Assembly: GCA_022559985.1 (NCBI GenBank)
Contig: JAFJTR010000047.1
Location: 1-64,000, forward strand
DNA length: 64,000 nucleotides
Source of the DNA: Parastagonospora avenae f. sp. tritici 18332-5
Taxonomy: Eukaryota; Ascomycota; Dothideomycetes; Pleosporales; Phaeosphaeriaceae
Direction of reading: 5' to 3'
Positions 10,901-23,839 of the stretch are shown here, one piece after another. The stretch's first letter is position 1, and every line of letters begins with the position of its first letter. A program made the position numbers and the translations under genes. The notes under the pieces were generated by a model that saw only the letters and a program-made list of their open reading frames with translations, was not told the origin of the DNA and searched no databases.

Positions 10901-13017
10901 GTCTTTAATAAAGAATTAGTGTTTAATAGAAAAGTAGAGGATCTTATAGATAATCTTATGCACAGCACGCTTAAGGAGATAGCTACGCTCGTAAGAACTA
11001 TTAAGTTACTAACTCTCTCTAAACAGCTACAGACAGGCTCCTTTTACAAAGACAAAGCTATAGCAGACTCGTTAGAGCAACAAGACGCAGCAGATCTGCT
11101 AGGCTACTATTAAGGACAGAAGATTAGGGATAACTACCTGACTCCTCTAACAACACTGCCACCTGTTGCATTACTTGCACGGTTAATAGCTAAAGACTAA
11201 CTAAACTTAACTAAACAAGCATCTGCAAAGACGATACTATAGGCTGCAGCTTTTATAGCAGGAACCTAAGCTGGCTGTGTTAGGAAATACAGAGGCAAAG
11301 ATATAGACAAGGCTAAGATAATAAGAATGCTTGCTAATAGCTTAAAGCCCTATTAAAGCTAGCTTTCACCTCTGCTAACATGCTGTATAAAGCTAGAGGA
11401 ACACCCTATAGGCGAACTGTTCTAAGAGGCAGAGCAAGAACACCTTGCAAGCTACTAAAATATAAAATCATAGTTAGAAGTACCTTTAAAGAGTATTAGA
11501 CTAACAGAACAACAGATCCTTAATTATATATAGGTTTATACCTATAAGCTTAATAAGCATTACTGTTTGCTGAAGTGCAAGGCGCAATTAGTAGTCTAAG
11601 GTGATTAATAACAAAACGTGACATTGCAAGACACTTACGCAGCCACACTTGCTAGCTAGTTATTCTAAATAATAATAGCTATAGCTGCTTAATACAACAT
11701 AGAACTCAAACAATATAATGTTACAAACGCATTCGTCTACGCAACGATAGACTAAGAAGTCTATATAAGAATGCCTTAAGGCTACTAGAAGCCTAGAACG
11801 ATCCTAAAGGTTAATAAGGCACTTTACAGTCTCTACATCTCACTGCTTCTCTAGCAGAAAGAATTCAAGACGACATTAAGAGCGCTAGGATTTTAACCTG
11901 TGCCTTACGAGCTGTGCTGCCTTATTAAGGATAGAGTTATTATATTCTTCTACGTTAATAATATTATCCTTGCATACTATAACAACAAATCACACGAGGC
12001 TTAATAAGCAATTAAATATTTGCAGGATAAGTACACTCTTACTAGAGGCAACGACCTCTAATAGTTCCTTAGAATAGAAGTTTTACAGGACTAAACTATA
12101 CGCAAAATTCTGCTATCGCAAGCTGCCTACTAGGAAAAGATTAGCTAACTGGCAGATAACACAAGTCTTTAACACGACACACTAATAGCTGCAATAGAAC
12201 TATATCCTAGAAAGGATTTAGCAACCCTATCTAATATTAATAGGTTTTAATATAAGATTAGTTTATTACTTTTCGCTGCAGTTACTACAAGGCTAGATAT
12301 TGCCTTCGCAATATCCTAATTAGCTCAATTCCTGTCTAACCTGGGACTGGATTATCAGGACGCAACAGACTAAGTGCTTCTGTATCTTCAGAGCACACAA
12401 TAATTAGCCTTACAACTTAGAGGTGACGCTAGACTCTAGATCGCAAGCGACGCTTCGTTTGCTAATAACACAATAGACTGCAAGAGCTCCTAAGGCTACG
12501 CTATTAAGCTTTTCGGCAGACTTATCGTCTAGAAAGCTAACAAATAAGACACTGTCACTACATTAACAACTGAGGCTGAGCTACTCGCGCTCTCTCAGGT
12601 AGCTAAGGAGGCGCTCTTCGTCTCAAGGCTGCTCCGCGAACTTCAGATTGAACTAGATACTCGCGCTGTTACTATACAATGTGATAATAAACAAACTATA
12701 TAACTTATTAATAAGGAGATCTCTCGCCTATATACTAAACTTCGTCACGTTAATATCTTTAATTACTAGATCTAATAAGAGGTAATAGAAGGCAGGATTA
12801 GAGTGGAATATGTGCAGTTAGTAGATATAATTGCTAACAGCTTTACGAAGGCACTCCTAGGAAATAAATAGGAGAGTTTCCTTCACTAACTTAGATTAGT
12901 CTTAACACAGACAAATAAGGTAATAAATACTGTACCTCTTAAGGAAATTTAAGAACAACTTAAGGACCTTACAATCGCATAAGATCCAGCTTAAAGAGCT
13001 TCTAAGCTAAGGGGGTG
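7902..13017 (+). pseudogene. Copia gag-pol remnant
   Basis: Readable landmarks on the plus strand are: the pre-integrase motif LLWHKRLGHPSPAS at 9668-9712; the continuation VQQAEGVRIKGITTIEC after an inserted element; the integrase-RT linker at 10919-11113; RT with KVNKALYSLY near 11.8 kb and FYVNNIILAY at 11948-11977 (the usual YVDD with both Asp changed to Asn); and RNase H with TEAELLALSQVAKEALFVSR near 12.57 kb followed by CDNKQTI. Stop codons of TAA/TAG type interrupt all domains. The gag part (about 8.1-8.7 kb) is too decayed to recognise in detail. Confidence 0.85.
9714..10040. mobile_element. 327-bp non-autonomous element inside copia (MULE-like by TSD length)
   Basis: The copia frame breaks at ...HPSPAS and resumes with a second copy of the target: cagcatctg at 9705-9713 and cagcatcta at 10041-10049, a 9-bp duplication with one transition. 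The insert starts tcacg and ends cgtga, so it has short inverted ends. It is GC-richer and clearly less RIP-altered than the copia around it and has no transposase. A 9-bp duplication is typical of Mutator-like elements, but the family assignment is inference. Confidence 0.7.
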
Positions 13018-13189
13018 TGTTAGATAGAACGAGCTAAAGTAAGGTTAGATCTGTACAATTGAGCAGGGACTACTTAGCTTAGCACACCAGAACACGAAAT
13101 CGTCAGAACCGAAACAATAGCAGAGAGGAGACAACGAGCATCAATATCATCAAAATCATATCACCACCATCTTATCATATAATCTGACA
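13018..13189 (+). repeat. 3' LTR of copia element
   Basis: It starts TGTTAGATAG and ends AATCTGACA, and is followed by the target duplicate agtta at 13190-13194. Confidence 0.95.
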
Positions 13190-13194
13190 AGTTA

Positions 13195-16132
13195 ATGCAT
13201 AGTCGTAGCTTTCTGTTCTTCTTTAAAACGAATAGGACAGGGAATCCTGCTAGTGATTTGCTGCGTCGTATGAATCCTTTCTTAAGCATTATGTTAATAT
13301 ATTCTCTTAATATATTAAGTTCTTTTTCTAATATCTTATAAATTAGTTAGAACCCTAGCGTCTTGCCTTTCTTAAGCTTAATCTTATAGTCCTATTTCTG
13401 ATATTTAAGTAGGGCTTTAATCCCTAGCTCTTCTTTAAATAGTTTCTAGAACTCTTTATATTCTGAAGGTATTGCAGAAGTTACACGTTTCTCTAAGACC
13501 TTTAATATATTACTGCTATTAAGGCTGAGCCTTCTCTATAAGGACCTTAGTTTTAAAGTAATGTTATTAATTATCTTCTTATCTGTCGTTAAACGCTGCT
13601 AACGTATAGGCTTTAGACTAGGGGTGCCGGTGTAGTCTGCAAACGAGAGTGTCCGGTTAACCTAGTTTATTAAAGGGTTGCTCTTGCGTAACTATAGAAG
13701 TCCTAGTATAATGTTATTAATAGATAAGCTAAGAATATTAAGGTTAACTTTCTATTGTTTATCTTAGATACAGAGTGTTGTTAAAGCTTCGTGCTTAATG
13801 ACTGCTTCTCCTAGCATTCGTGCTCTATTCGCGACATAGAGTAGATAGGATTGTTGTTTCTTAAAGAGGTAAAGCCCTGCTTTTACTATAGCCTTCTAGG
13901 AAATATAGTTTAACTGTGATCCTAAATCTAATAATGCTTGCATCTGTACTCTATTTACAATTACTAAAAGTTTAATAAGATTTGCTAAATTAGTAGCGTT
14001 ATAACTTTAGGGCTAACGCCTAGAGCTAGGCGCTTCCCTAAAAAAGGTTCCTTCTCTTTAGGCTTATTATCTTCAGATTGTTCGTCGCTGTATGTTTCTT
14101 TAGCGCCTAGGTTAAGGTATCTGTTATTAACTTTATCCTTCTAATATTTCTTGCAGTATTCTTAGAGACACTAGTGCTATAATAGAAAGATGCAGCTTCT
14201 GTTTATAAGTACGTTCTATGCTGTTTTAAACGTGTTGTTGTAGGGATAGAATAACTTGCAAGTGCGTTTGTCCTATAAGTGTGCTGCGCATACATGCTTA
14301 GAGCAATTGTACTACTGCTATTTGCACAGTTTAAGGTCGCTAGGGAACTATCTAGTAGCTTCTTTATCCTAAAAGTGTATTTTATAAGTATCTATAGTAC
14401 ACGTAGTCTAAGAGATTAAGCTATGCTTTGCATTTTAATAGTCCCTAAGGTACTTAATGCTTTTTCTAGCTAAGGATATGATTTTCTGTTGTTGCTAGTA
14501 TTCTTCTTTAGCTTCTTCTACCTAGTCCTTCTAGTGTAGTGTTTTATCAGTAATAAGCAATGCTTGTCTATTATTCTAGTATACCTGTGTCTGCCTATCT
14601 TGCAGTTTCTGTTAAGGTGCTACTAACGCCTTATAGTAGTTATAACTTAGTAGTGTCTTAAGGTACTCCTTGTACTTGGCAAGGCTAGGGTAGACATCCT
14701 AATCTATAGATAGCCACAGGGTTTTTCCTGTTTCTGTGCTTTATTCCTTGCAGTAATTATCCTATGTTTAATATCTTTGTATAGTTTTCTTTTATCCTAA
14801 TATAGGACTGTCTAGTAGAGTATAGATAGCTAGTTATTCTGCTAACAATAGTTCGTTATCTATATCTTACTCTTTGACTTAGTAGTCCTATACTGTAGGT
14901 ACTCAGTTTCTAGGGTGTAGTGTTAGAGCTCGTGTCCTAATATTAAGGTACAGGGCGTATAGTTTTCCGTAGACTAGTTAATAACCCTTCTTATTAGAGT
15001 GTTTTTTAGTAATTCTGCCTTATCTAATTTCTTTAAGAAGAATATCTTATAGCAGTTACTAGTTATAGGGTTTTAGTCTATTAAAGGTTCTGTCCTAGAT
15101 TCTTGCCTCTATATTGTTTATAGCTGTGAGGTCTTATAGCTGTGTATTAATTTCCTTAATATTTTCCTAAGTAGCGTATTAAAGGCGTGACACTGTGTCT
15201 GTTAAGACCTGGTTTTCCTCGTTAGCTAGTATAACTTCCTAGCTAATATCTACTTAGATTCTTCTATTGTTAGTCTCTGTAACCTTATAACAGATTACTT
15301 ACTATTCTTCTTTAGCTTTCTTATTTAGGGGGCTAGTTAATATATTAAGCTAACGTGTTACAGTGTTCTTCTGACGACAATTACGCGATAGGTAGCCTAG
15401 TTTGCTACAGTTGTAACAGCTTCGTGTTTCCTTTCCTTAGTCTTAATTCTTAGAAGGGACCTAGGTTTTTCCTTTATAATAGGTCTGTTTTAGAGTCTCT
15501 TTCTAATTAAGGTTATTAAGGTGCATTTCCTCTAGTCTATTAGTTTAGTAAAATCCTAAGATCCTAGGTTAAAAGCGTTGTCGTCCTTAGTTAGGTTAAA
15601 ACAGTTAGTTCTGTCGTCCTAAAGACCTGTTATTTCTTCCCTAAGTCTCTTAGGGTGCTTACTTAGCATAGGAGTGTTTAGCAAGTTACAGTTCGTAGAG
15701 TTTATTATCTAGTCTAATTAATTCTTTAGTTAAGGTTGCAAGAGTATTAACTATAGCGCTAGTGCGCATAAGTTCTTTGCAGACTTAAGGCTTAAGTCCT
15801 TATTTATATATTCTTATAAGCGCATTATTATCTTAATTAATCTATATAGCATACTGCTAAAAGATCGTAGTATAATTAGCTACTAAGCTAGTTTAGCAAA
15901 GGTTCTAGATTTTCTATTCTGCTACAACAGATTCCTTAAAAGGCAAGAAGTTCTGTTAAAGCTTTAGTTTAAACCTATCCTAATCTTCTATAAGGCAGGT
16001 GTTCTTGCTATTAGTAATGCTATTGTCTATATACCTGCAGAGGAAGGGTTAAACCTATTTTTCAGCGTCTCTGCGCATGTACGTAGTAGCTAAGATAACT
16101 TTGCTTTCTTCTTCGAGATAGTTGCCTTCTAA
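13195..16132 (-). pseudogene. Gypsy A gag and protease remnant
   Basis: The region aligns with 19996-22920 of gypsy B. On the minus strand a retroviral-type zinc knuckle is readable at about 15420-15372 (CYNCSKLGYLSRNCRQ). It marks the gag end, with protease and RT following toward lower coordinates. Stops are dense. The copy ends where the solo-LTR-like element was inserted (16138). Confidence 0.75.
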
Positions 16133-16217
16133 GTAGATGTAACGACGCAGGCAAGACAAGAGATCCGAACTCGGTGTGGTCTCACTCAGAGGCATATGGG
16201 AGTGCGTGGGAGAACCG

Positions 16218-16580
16218 TGTTAAAACCTATCAAGTAGCTAAGCAGAGGGAAGCTGGCTTGAAGGGCTCAAGTTGGTTTTCGCGGATGAGAGATGTTGGCA
16301 CTGGATACGGAGGTAGGGCGTACTAAGACAGTAAGAGGGAGCTTCTGTAAAGAGTACAATGTATTAGTAACTTAAAATACGAAGTTAAAGACAATAAACG
16401 ATAGGCGTTCATTGCTAAGATCTATATACTAAGAGATCCTACTATCCTATGCAGTTATACCATCCGGGGATGGTTTGCTTAGCGGGATGGCTGTCACGTG
16501 ATTGGTCGCACAGCCACGCTGTTAGCGCTCTTCGTTGGTTGTCCTTGTTGTCAAAGGCTTCTAACTCCTTGATCGTAACA
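16218..16580 (-). repeat. Left (3') LTR of gypsy B
   Basis: It is 363 bp long and aligns without gaps to 23088-23450. The first 223 bases also match the gypsy A LTR, and the remaining 140 do not. A 67-codon frame inside it (16449-16652) is just LTR sequence. Confidence 0.95.
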
Positions 16581-16717
16581 CTACCTTCCCCTTCTAGCAT
16601 ATCGTCCTCAATATTGTTTTTCCGTGCTGTGTTTATAGGGGTCGCATCCTAGGCCCCTTGGTATATATACCAGCGTAAGTGCCCTTGGTTTTCTGATTCT
16701 GTTGCGCCTCCCTGACT

Positions 16718-17305
16718 ATGCCTAAGGAATCCAAACCCCGCCCGGCTCGTGCGCCACGAAAGTTAACTTCTACAGAAGAGCGTTGTCTTCGCGCAGAGCA
16801 GGTTTGCAATCGTGCAACTAAGATGCCTTATTGCTGTAAACGTTATAAGGCAAAGAGTTTGCAATGCTTCGTAGACACAGCAACAGGTCGTTATGCTAGG
16901 TGCATTGCTGCGCACGCTAAGTGTAGCTTATTTGTTTCTAAAGAAGAATAGGAAAAGGTAGAAGCTAAGAAACGTGCAAAACGTTTAGAACTTGCGCGTT
17001 TTAAAGAGAGTGTCGCTTGCGCAGAGCGGGAGTTGTTAGAGCTTAAGAGTCAGGAGCAAGAGTTCGCGCGTTGAGATTCAGCGATTCTGCGTGTCCAGGA
17101 TCAAGCGCAAGAGGCGGAGGGTTCGAGTACGACTGCGCCGCAACCCGTGGATCCTACCGCTGACTTAGGCTGGTTACAGGCCTATAACCCTCTTAATCCT
17201 TCTTTTAATCATATCCTTAATAATTATCTTTTTAAACATCCCGTAGATATTTCCGGAGTCCTTAGTTTTAATGATACTATGCTAGTAACAAGCGATAGTT
17301 CCTAA
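16718..17305 (+). pseudogene. Antisense accessory ORF of gypsy B with its own TATA-like element
   Basis: On the strand opposite to gag-pol a frame starts MPKESKPRPARAPRKLTS. It continues past a TAG at 16949-16951 (CAG-to-TAG type) and a TGA at about 17072 (CGA-to-TGA type) to a TAA at 17303-17305. The N-terminal third is Lys/Arg-rich with several Cys (MPYCCKRYKAKSLQCF and CIAAHAKCS), the middle is a predicted helical Glu/Arg-rich stretch, and the end is Asn/Phe-rich. TATATATA lies at 16662-16669, about 50 bp before the ATG. I do not recognise the family. A DNA- or RNA-binding accessory protein is a guess. Confidence 0.5.
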
Positions 17306-20300
17306 GGTTCGTTTGTTTCTTGAATAGTATTGTTAGTTAAGGTGTAGTCTTGCTTTGTCTAGCAGGATCAGTCCTTTATTAACAAGGTAGTCTAGGAGTT
17401 CTTTGTTAGGACAGAGATTGTTACTGCTTTAGATTTCTCCAAGTATGCCTTCTAGGCTATATCCAGTGTAGGAGTGTGTAGCAATTCTTTTCCGTGCTTC
17501 TTTGAGTCGTTGCTTGCAGTTCTAGAGGTTGCTTTTAGGTTCCTATGTATTCTCAGTGTTGGGGTAACCTTTCTATTTAACTAGCTATTCTTAGATAAAT
17601 GCTAAGTCTTAAAAGTCCTGTCGTCTAATTTCTCTATATTTGAGTAGTTTCTCTACTTTAAATTCGTTGTCTTCCTTAATCTTGTAGCGCTAGGTGCGCT
17701 GCAATAGTGTGGCTAGATTAGCTAGTTCTAGTTTGTTTACGTGGAATCTAGGATAAATCTTAGCGTCTAGTAGTAGCTTAAGTGTATACGTTACTAGTCT
17801 ATTCTGTTTTAAAATTAAAAACTATCTAACTTTAACGTAGTTAAGTCCTTTGCTTAGTTATTTCGTGCGTAGATTCTTAGTGTAAAGATACACTTTATCC
17901 CCCTTTTTAAGCTAAGGTGCTGTTTTTCTTTTCTTATTAACATAGGAGATGCTCTAATTCTAAGCGTAGGTGAGTTTTTTACTTATTTCTTCGTGGATAT
18001 TCCTTATTTCTTTTGCTAATTTCATTGCAGCTTTAGCCTTCAGGCTAGGTAACGTTCGTTAAAAGAGATTTAGGTGTTTCCTGTGGTTTGCAAAGTACGG
18101 CGTTCTGCCTATAGATTTAGAAAGTTTATTATTATATAATATTTATGCTATTAGTAATAATAAGACCTAGTTCGTCTAACTAGTGTTGCTAAAGATCTTT
18201 AGGTACGTCTTTATAGTACGGTTCGTCCGTTCTGTCTATTCGTCAGTTTCTGGATAGTAAGCTGTGGATAGCTTCTGTTAAATACTAATTTCTGCTATAA
18301 GCGTAGCCTAATAGTTTAATATAAAGAGCTTATCTCTATTGCTAATAATTAACTTAGGTATACTGTAATCTTAAATAAGTCAGTCCTTAAGTACGTGCGC
18401 AAGCTGTACGGCTGTATAGTCTCGTTAAAAGGGTATTATTAGGGCATACTTCGTGAAGCGATCTACTATAACGAGTATTAAGTCATAGGACAGTCCTGTA
18501 GCAGGGTCCTCTAATAAGGGTAGTCCTGTTACGAAATCTATAGAGATGTCAGTCTAAGGTTTGTCTAGGAGTTCTATTAGCTGCATTTCTCTGTATAGTG
18601 CATAGGTACTATGCTTATTTCGTTAACAGTCTGCATATTTCCTAATATATAAAGCAACTTTGTCCTTTATATTCTTAAACTAGTAGTTTTATTAGTTTAG
18701 TTCTATCGTTCGTGACACGCCGAGGTAACTGTATACTAAGTTATCGTGGTGTTATTAAATAATTTGTTCCTGTAGTTCTTCTAGAACATCGTTTCTAATC
18801 TGCATCCTAAGATTATTTATATATTGTACAGGTCCTAGTAATCTGTCTATGTATTGCTGTAGGACTGTTAAGTTAATTATTTCCTTAGTTCCTGCGATGT
18901 CTAATCGTTAGCTAAGAGCGTCAGCTCTGCTGTTATCTTTTCCTAGTGTGTAGACAATTTTAAACTTATGTTGTCCTAGGGTTTCTGCCTATCTAACCTA
19001 ACGTTAGTTTAGAGTTTTAGTTATTATAAATATAACTAAGTTCTTGTAGTCTAAGAATATAGTAAGGTCTAAGCAGCTTTCTGCGTAAACTCTCTAATAT
19101 TTAAGCGCAACTACTACTGCAAGCAGTTCTTTGTCGTGAATATCGTAATTCTCTTCTACACTAGTGAATTTCCTTAAGTAGTAGGCAACTAGGTGCTATT
19201 TGCTATCTTGTTCTTGTTTTGTGCACATTCCTATTGCAAGGTCTAAGGCGTCTGTTTCGAATTGTAGTGGTTCTCCACTTCAAAACGCTACAAGGACTAG
19301 TAGTTTAATATATGCTGTTTTAAGTTTGTTAAACGCTTTAAGCGCTAGTCCTATAATTAGTTTATAAAGGGTTATTCCCTTTTTAATAAGTTCTGTAAGT
19401 AGGATTGCAATCCTTAAAAAGTCCTAGATAAACTGTTAGTTAAAATTAATAAATCCTAGGAAGGACTATACTTCCTTAACTGTGCTTAGCGCAGGCTAGT
19501 CTTTCACAACTTAGATCTTTTCTAGACTTATTTTGACTCTATTCTTGCTAACTATGTATCCTAGGAATTTAACTTCCTCTTAATGCTATTTATATTTGTT
19601 AGGGTTAACTAGCAAAGCGTGCTATTATAGTAGCTATAGAACCGTTTGTACGTATTCTATGTGCTCTTTCTTGTTTTAAGAGTAGATTAGTATATTATTA
19701 AGGTATGCAATAACGAATATATCTAAGTGTTCTCGCAATACGTTATTAACGAGTTCTTAATATATAGCTAGTGCGTTAGTAAGGCTAAAGGGCATAACTA
19801 GATATTTAAAATGTCTGTATCTTGTTCTAAATGCTGTCTTCTATTCTTTGCCTTCCTTTATGCAAATAAGGTTGTACGCTCCTTGTAGATCTAATGCAGT
19901 AAAGATCTCTGCATATGCTAATTAATCCTGTAGTTCTCTAATATTTAGTAAAGAGTATTAGTTCTTAATTGTTATGTTATTAAGCTTTTAGTAGTTAATG
20001 CATAGTTGTAGCTTTCTGTTCTTCTTTAGAACGAACAGGATAAGGAATCCTGCTAGTGATTTACTGCGTCGTATAAATCCTTTCTTAAGCATTGTGTTAA
20101 TGTATTCTCTTAATGTGTTAAGTTCTTTTTCTAATATCTTATAAATTAGTTAGAAACCTAGCATCTTGCTTTTCTTAAGTTTAATCTCGTAGTCCTATTT
20201 CTAATGTTTAGTTAGGGCTTTAATCCCTAGCTCTTCTTTGAATAGTTTCTAGAATTCTTTGTATTCTAAAGGTATTGCAGGAGTTACACGCTTCTTTAAG

Positions 20301-23087
20301 ACCTTTGATATGTCGCTGCTATTAAGGCTAAGCCTTCTCTATAAGAACCTTGGTTTCAGAGTGATGTTATTAATTATCTTCTTATCTGTCGTTGAACGCT
20401 GCTGACGTACAGGCTTTAGACTAGGGGTGCTAGTGTAGTCTGCAAACGAGAGTGTCCGGTTAACCTAATTTATTAAAGGGTTGCTCTTGCGTAACTATAG
20501 AAGTCCTAGTATAATGTTGTCAACGGATAAACTAAGGACATCTAGGTTAACTTTCCATTGTTTGTCTTAGATGTAGAGTGTCGTTAAGGCTTCGTGCTTA
20601 ATAACTGCTTCTCCTGGCATTCGTGCTCTGTTCGCGACACAGAGTAGATAGGATTGTTGTTTCTTAAAGGGGTGGAGCCCTGCTTTTACTATAGCCTTCT
20701 AGGAAATATAGTTTAACTGTGATCCTAAATCTAATAATACACGCATCTGTATTCTGTTTATAATTACTAAGAGTTTAATAAGATTTGCTAAATTAGTAGC
20801 GTTACAACTCTAGGACTAACGCCTAGAGCTAGGCGCTTTCCTAAAAAAGGTTTCTCCTCTTCTATCTTATCCTTCTTAGATTATTTATCGCTGTATGTTT
20901 CTTTAGCGCCTAGGTTAAGGTATCTGTTATTAACCTTATCCTCTTAATATTTCTTGCAGTGTTCTTAGAGACACTAGTGCTATAATAGAAAGATGCAGCT
21001 TCTGTTTATAAGTATATTCTATGCTACTTTAAATATATTGTTGTAAGGGTAGAATAATTTGCAAGTTTATTTGTCCTATAAGTGTGCTGCGCACGCATGC
21101 TTAGGGCAATCGTACTACTGCCACTTGCACGGTTTAAGGTGGCTAGGGAACCATCCTGTGGCTTCCTTCCCTTAGAAGTATATGTTACAGGTATCTGTAG
21201 TACACGCAGTCTAAGAGATTAAGCTATGCTTTGTGTTTTAGTAATCCCTAATGTACTTAATATTTTTTCTAGCTAAGGATATAATTTGTTGTTACTAGTA
21301 TTCTTCTTTAGCTTCTTCTACCTAGTCCTTCTAGTGTAGTGTTTTATCAGTAATAAGCAGTGCTTGTCTATCATTCTAGTATACTTGTGTCTGCCTATCT
21401 TGCAGTTTCTGTTAAGGTGCTACTAACGCCTTATAGTAGTTATAGCTTAGTAGTGTCTTAAGGTACTTCTTGTACTCAGCGAGGTTGGGGTAGATATCCT
21501 AATCTATAGATAGCCACGGGATTCTTCCTGTTTCCGTGATCTGTTCCTCGTAGTAATTATCCTATGTTTAACATCCTTGTGTAGTTCTCTTTTATTCTAG
21601 CGTAGGACTGTCTAGTAGGGTATAGATAGCTAGTTATTCTACTGACAATGGTTCGTTATCTGTTTCTTGCTCTTCGACCTAGTAGTCCTAGACTGTGGGT
21701 ACTCAGTTTCTAGGGTGTGGCGTTAGAGCTCGTGTCCTGATGTTAAGGTACGGGGCGTATAGTTTTCCGTAAACTAGTTAGTAACCCTTCTTATTAGAGT
21801 GTGTTTTAGTAATTCTGCCTTATCTTATCTCTTTAAGAAGAATATCTTATAGCAGTTACTAGTTATAGGGTTTTAGTCTATTAAAGGTTCTGTCCCTAAT
21901 TCTTACCTCTGTATCGTTTATAGCTGTAAGGTCTCGTAGCTGTGTATTAATTTCCTTAATGTTTTCCTAAGTAGCGTTTTAAAGGCGCAACACTGTGTCT
22001 ATTATAACTTAGTTTTCTTTGCTAGCTAGTACGACTTCCTAGCTAATATCTACTTAGATTCTTCTGTTGTTAGTCTCTGTGACCTTATAACAGATTACTT
22101 GCTATTCTTCCTTAGCTTCCCTATCTAAGGGGCCGGTTAACACGTTGAGCTGACGTGTTACAGTGTTCTTCTGACGACAATTACGCGATAGGTGGCTAGG
22201 TTTGCCACAGTTGTAACAGCTTCGCGTTTCTTTTCCTTAATCTTAGGTTTTTAGAGGGCCCTGGGGTTTTCCTTTATAATAGGTCTGTTTTAGGGTCTCT
22301 TTTTAATTAATATTGTTAAGGTGCATTTCCTCTAGTCTGTTAGTTTAATAAAATCCTAAGATCCTAGGTTAAAAGCGTTGTCGTCCTTAGTTGGGTCGAA
22401 TTAGTCGGTTCTGTCGTCCTGCAGACTGGTTGTTTCTTCCCTAAGTCTCTTAGGGTGCTTGCTTAGCATAGGAGCGTTTAGCAAGTTGCAGTTCGTAGAG
22501 TTTATTATCTAGTCTAATTAACTCTTTAGTTAAGGTTGCAAGAGTATTAACTGCAGCGCTAGTGCGCATAAGTTCTTCGCAGACTTAAGACTTAAGTCCT
22601 TATTTATACATTCTTATAAGCGCTTTATTATCTTAATTAATCTATATAGCATACTGCTAGAAGATTGTAGTATAATTAGCTGCTAAGCTAGTTTAGCAAA
22701 GGTTCTAGATTTTCTATTCTGCTATGACAGATTCCTTAAAAGGCAAGAAGTTCTGTTAAAGCTTTAGCTTAAACCTGTCCTAATCTTCTATAAGGCAGGT
22801 GTTCTTACTGTTAGTAATGCTGTTGTCTATATACCTGCGGAGGAAGGGTTAAACCTATTTTTCAGCGTCTCCGCGCATGTACGTGGTAGCTAAGATAACT
22901 TTGCTTTCTTCTTCGATATTATCGCCTTCTAAATAGAAGTATTAGTCAAACTAGAGGATCTATATCTTAAGCTTAGCACGGTCTCTATAATAGAGGTCTA
23001 GCTTAGCTAATTGAACACGGTATCCACCTTAGTGAGAGGACTCGGGTGTATCTATAGCAGTATTACTTATCTTAAGGGTCTTCAAAG
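17306..23087 (-). pseudogene. Gypsy B gag-pol remnant
   Basis: Landmarks on the minus strand are the gag zinc knuckle CYNCGKPSHLSRNCRQ near 22220-22172, the RT active-site region near 19.7 kb (IAYLNNILIYS, Asp changed to Asn), and the integrase/chromodomain end near 17.6-17.8 kb. The whole frame is broken by RIP-type stops. It serves as the aligned empty-site reference for the insertions in gypsy A. Confidence 0.8.
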
Positions 23088-23450
23088 TGTTAAAACCTAT
23101 TAAGTAGCTAAGCAGAGGGAAGCTAGCTTAAAGAGCTTAAGTTGGTTTTCGCGGATAAGAGATGTTAGCACTAGATACAGAGGTAGGGCGTACTAAGACA
23201 GTAAGAGGGAGCTTCTGTAAAGAGTACAATGTATTAGTAACTTAAAATATAAAGTTAAAGATAATAAACAATAGGCGTTCATTGCTAAGATCTATATACT
23301 AAGAGATCCTACTATCCTATGCAGTTATACCATCCGGGGATGGTTTGCTTGGCGGGATGGCTGTCACGTGATCGGTCGCACAGCCCCGCTGTTGGCGCCC
23401 TTCGTTGGTTGTCCTTGTTGTCAAAGGCTTCCAACTCCTTGATCGTAACA
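23088..23450 (-). repeat. Right (5') LTR of gypsy B
   Basis: It is 363 bp long and the partner of 16218-16580. It is followed at once by the target duplicate aaccg. Confidence 0.95.
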
Positions 23451-23839
23451 AACCGTAACCTAAGATCAATTGACACCTATAGGTCTTGTACGAAAGGATT
23501 GCAGAAAACTGCCTATGTACATCTAGGGAACAGCAAGCTTAAATACATGAAGGCTAGGGAGAGCTGAGTCAGAACTAAGTCAGGCTCAGGTCCGAATCGT
23601 GTCCGGGGTAATCCGGGGTGATATCGCTGTAACGAGGGAGGACATAAGTAACTAAGTCCGGTACTAGTAGGTGACCTCGTTACAGTAGAAGTATTAGTTA
23701 AACTAGAGGATCTATATCTTAAGCTTAGCACAGTCTCTGTAATAGAGGTCCAGCTTAGCTAATTAAACACAGTGTCCACCTTAGTAAGAGGGCTTAGGTG
23801 TATCTATAGCAGTATTACTTATCTTAAGGGCCTTTAAAA

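Larger units (their letters stand above)
7730..13189 (+). mobile_element. Ty1/copia LTR retrotransposon, RIP-degraded
   Basis: Two 172-bp LTRs (7730-7901, 13018-13189) flank the internal region, and the 5-bp target duplication agtta is seen at 7725-7729 and 13190-13194. Gypsy B (about 19990-20000) has the uninserted sequence ttagtagttaatgcatag. The 3' LTR starts with intact TGTTAGATAG, while the 5' LTR start is mutated to TATTAGATAG. A purine run (ggggg at 13011-13015) lies just before the 3' LTR. The domain order on the plus strand is pre-integrase, integrase, RT, RNase H, which is the copia order. Confidence 0.95.
16218..23450 (-). mobile_element. Ty3/gypsy LTR retrotransposon B, complete but RIP-degraded
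   Basis: Two 363-bp LTRs (16218-16580 and 23088-23450) both begin TGTTAAAACC and end CGTAACA. The target duplication is aaccg (16213-16217 and 23451-23455). Total length is 7233 bp. Next to the left LTR the minus strand has the purine tract GAAGGGGAAGG, as expected before a 3' LTR. The internal region parallels gypsy A: gag with a zinc knuckle near 22.2 kb, then protease, RT, RNase H and integrase toward lower coordinates, and an antisense accessory ORF near the 3' LTR. Confidence 0.95.
16138..23684. mobile_element. Solo-LTR-like element (about 309 bp) split by gypsy B
   Basis: The two arms 16138-16217 and 23456-23684 together form a unit with ends tgtaacga...tcgttaca. It is flanked by the 5-bp duplication gtaga at 16133-16137 and 23685-23689. 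TG...CA ends with a 5-bp duplication suit a solo LTR of another retrotransposon; a MITE is the alternative. It sits inside the 5' untranslated region of gypsy A, whose sequence resumes exactly at 23685. Gypsy B was later inserted into it at aaccg. Confidence 0.75.

Noticed and set aside
16138..16217. Short GC-richer stretch as a separate gene or promoter
   Set aside because: It is explained as one arm of the solo-LTR-like element whose other arm is 23456-23684.
16449..16652. 67-codon frame near gypsy B, repeated at 23319-23567
   Set aside because: Both lie inside the LTRs and differ only by LTR mutations; no sign of protein conservation beyond the repeat itself.
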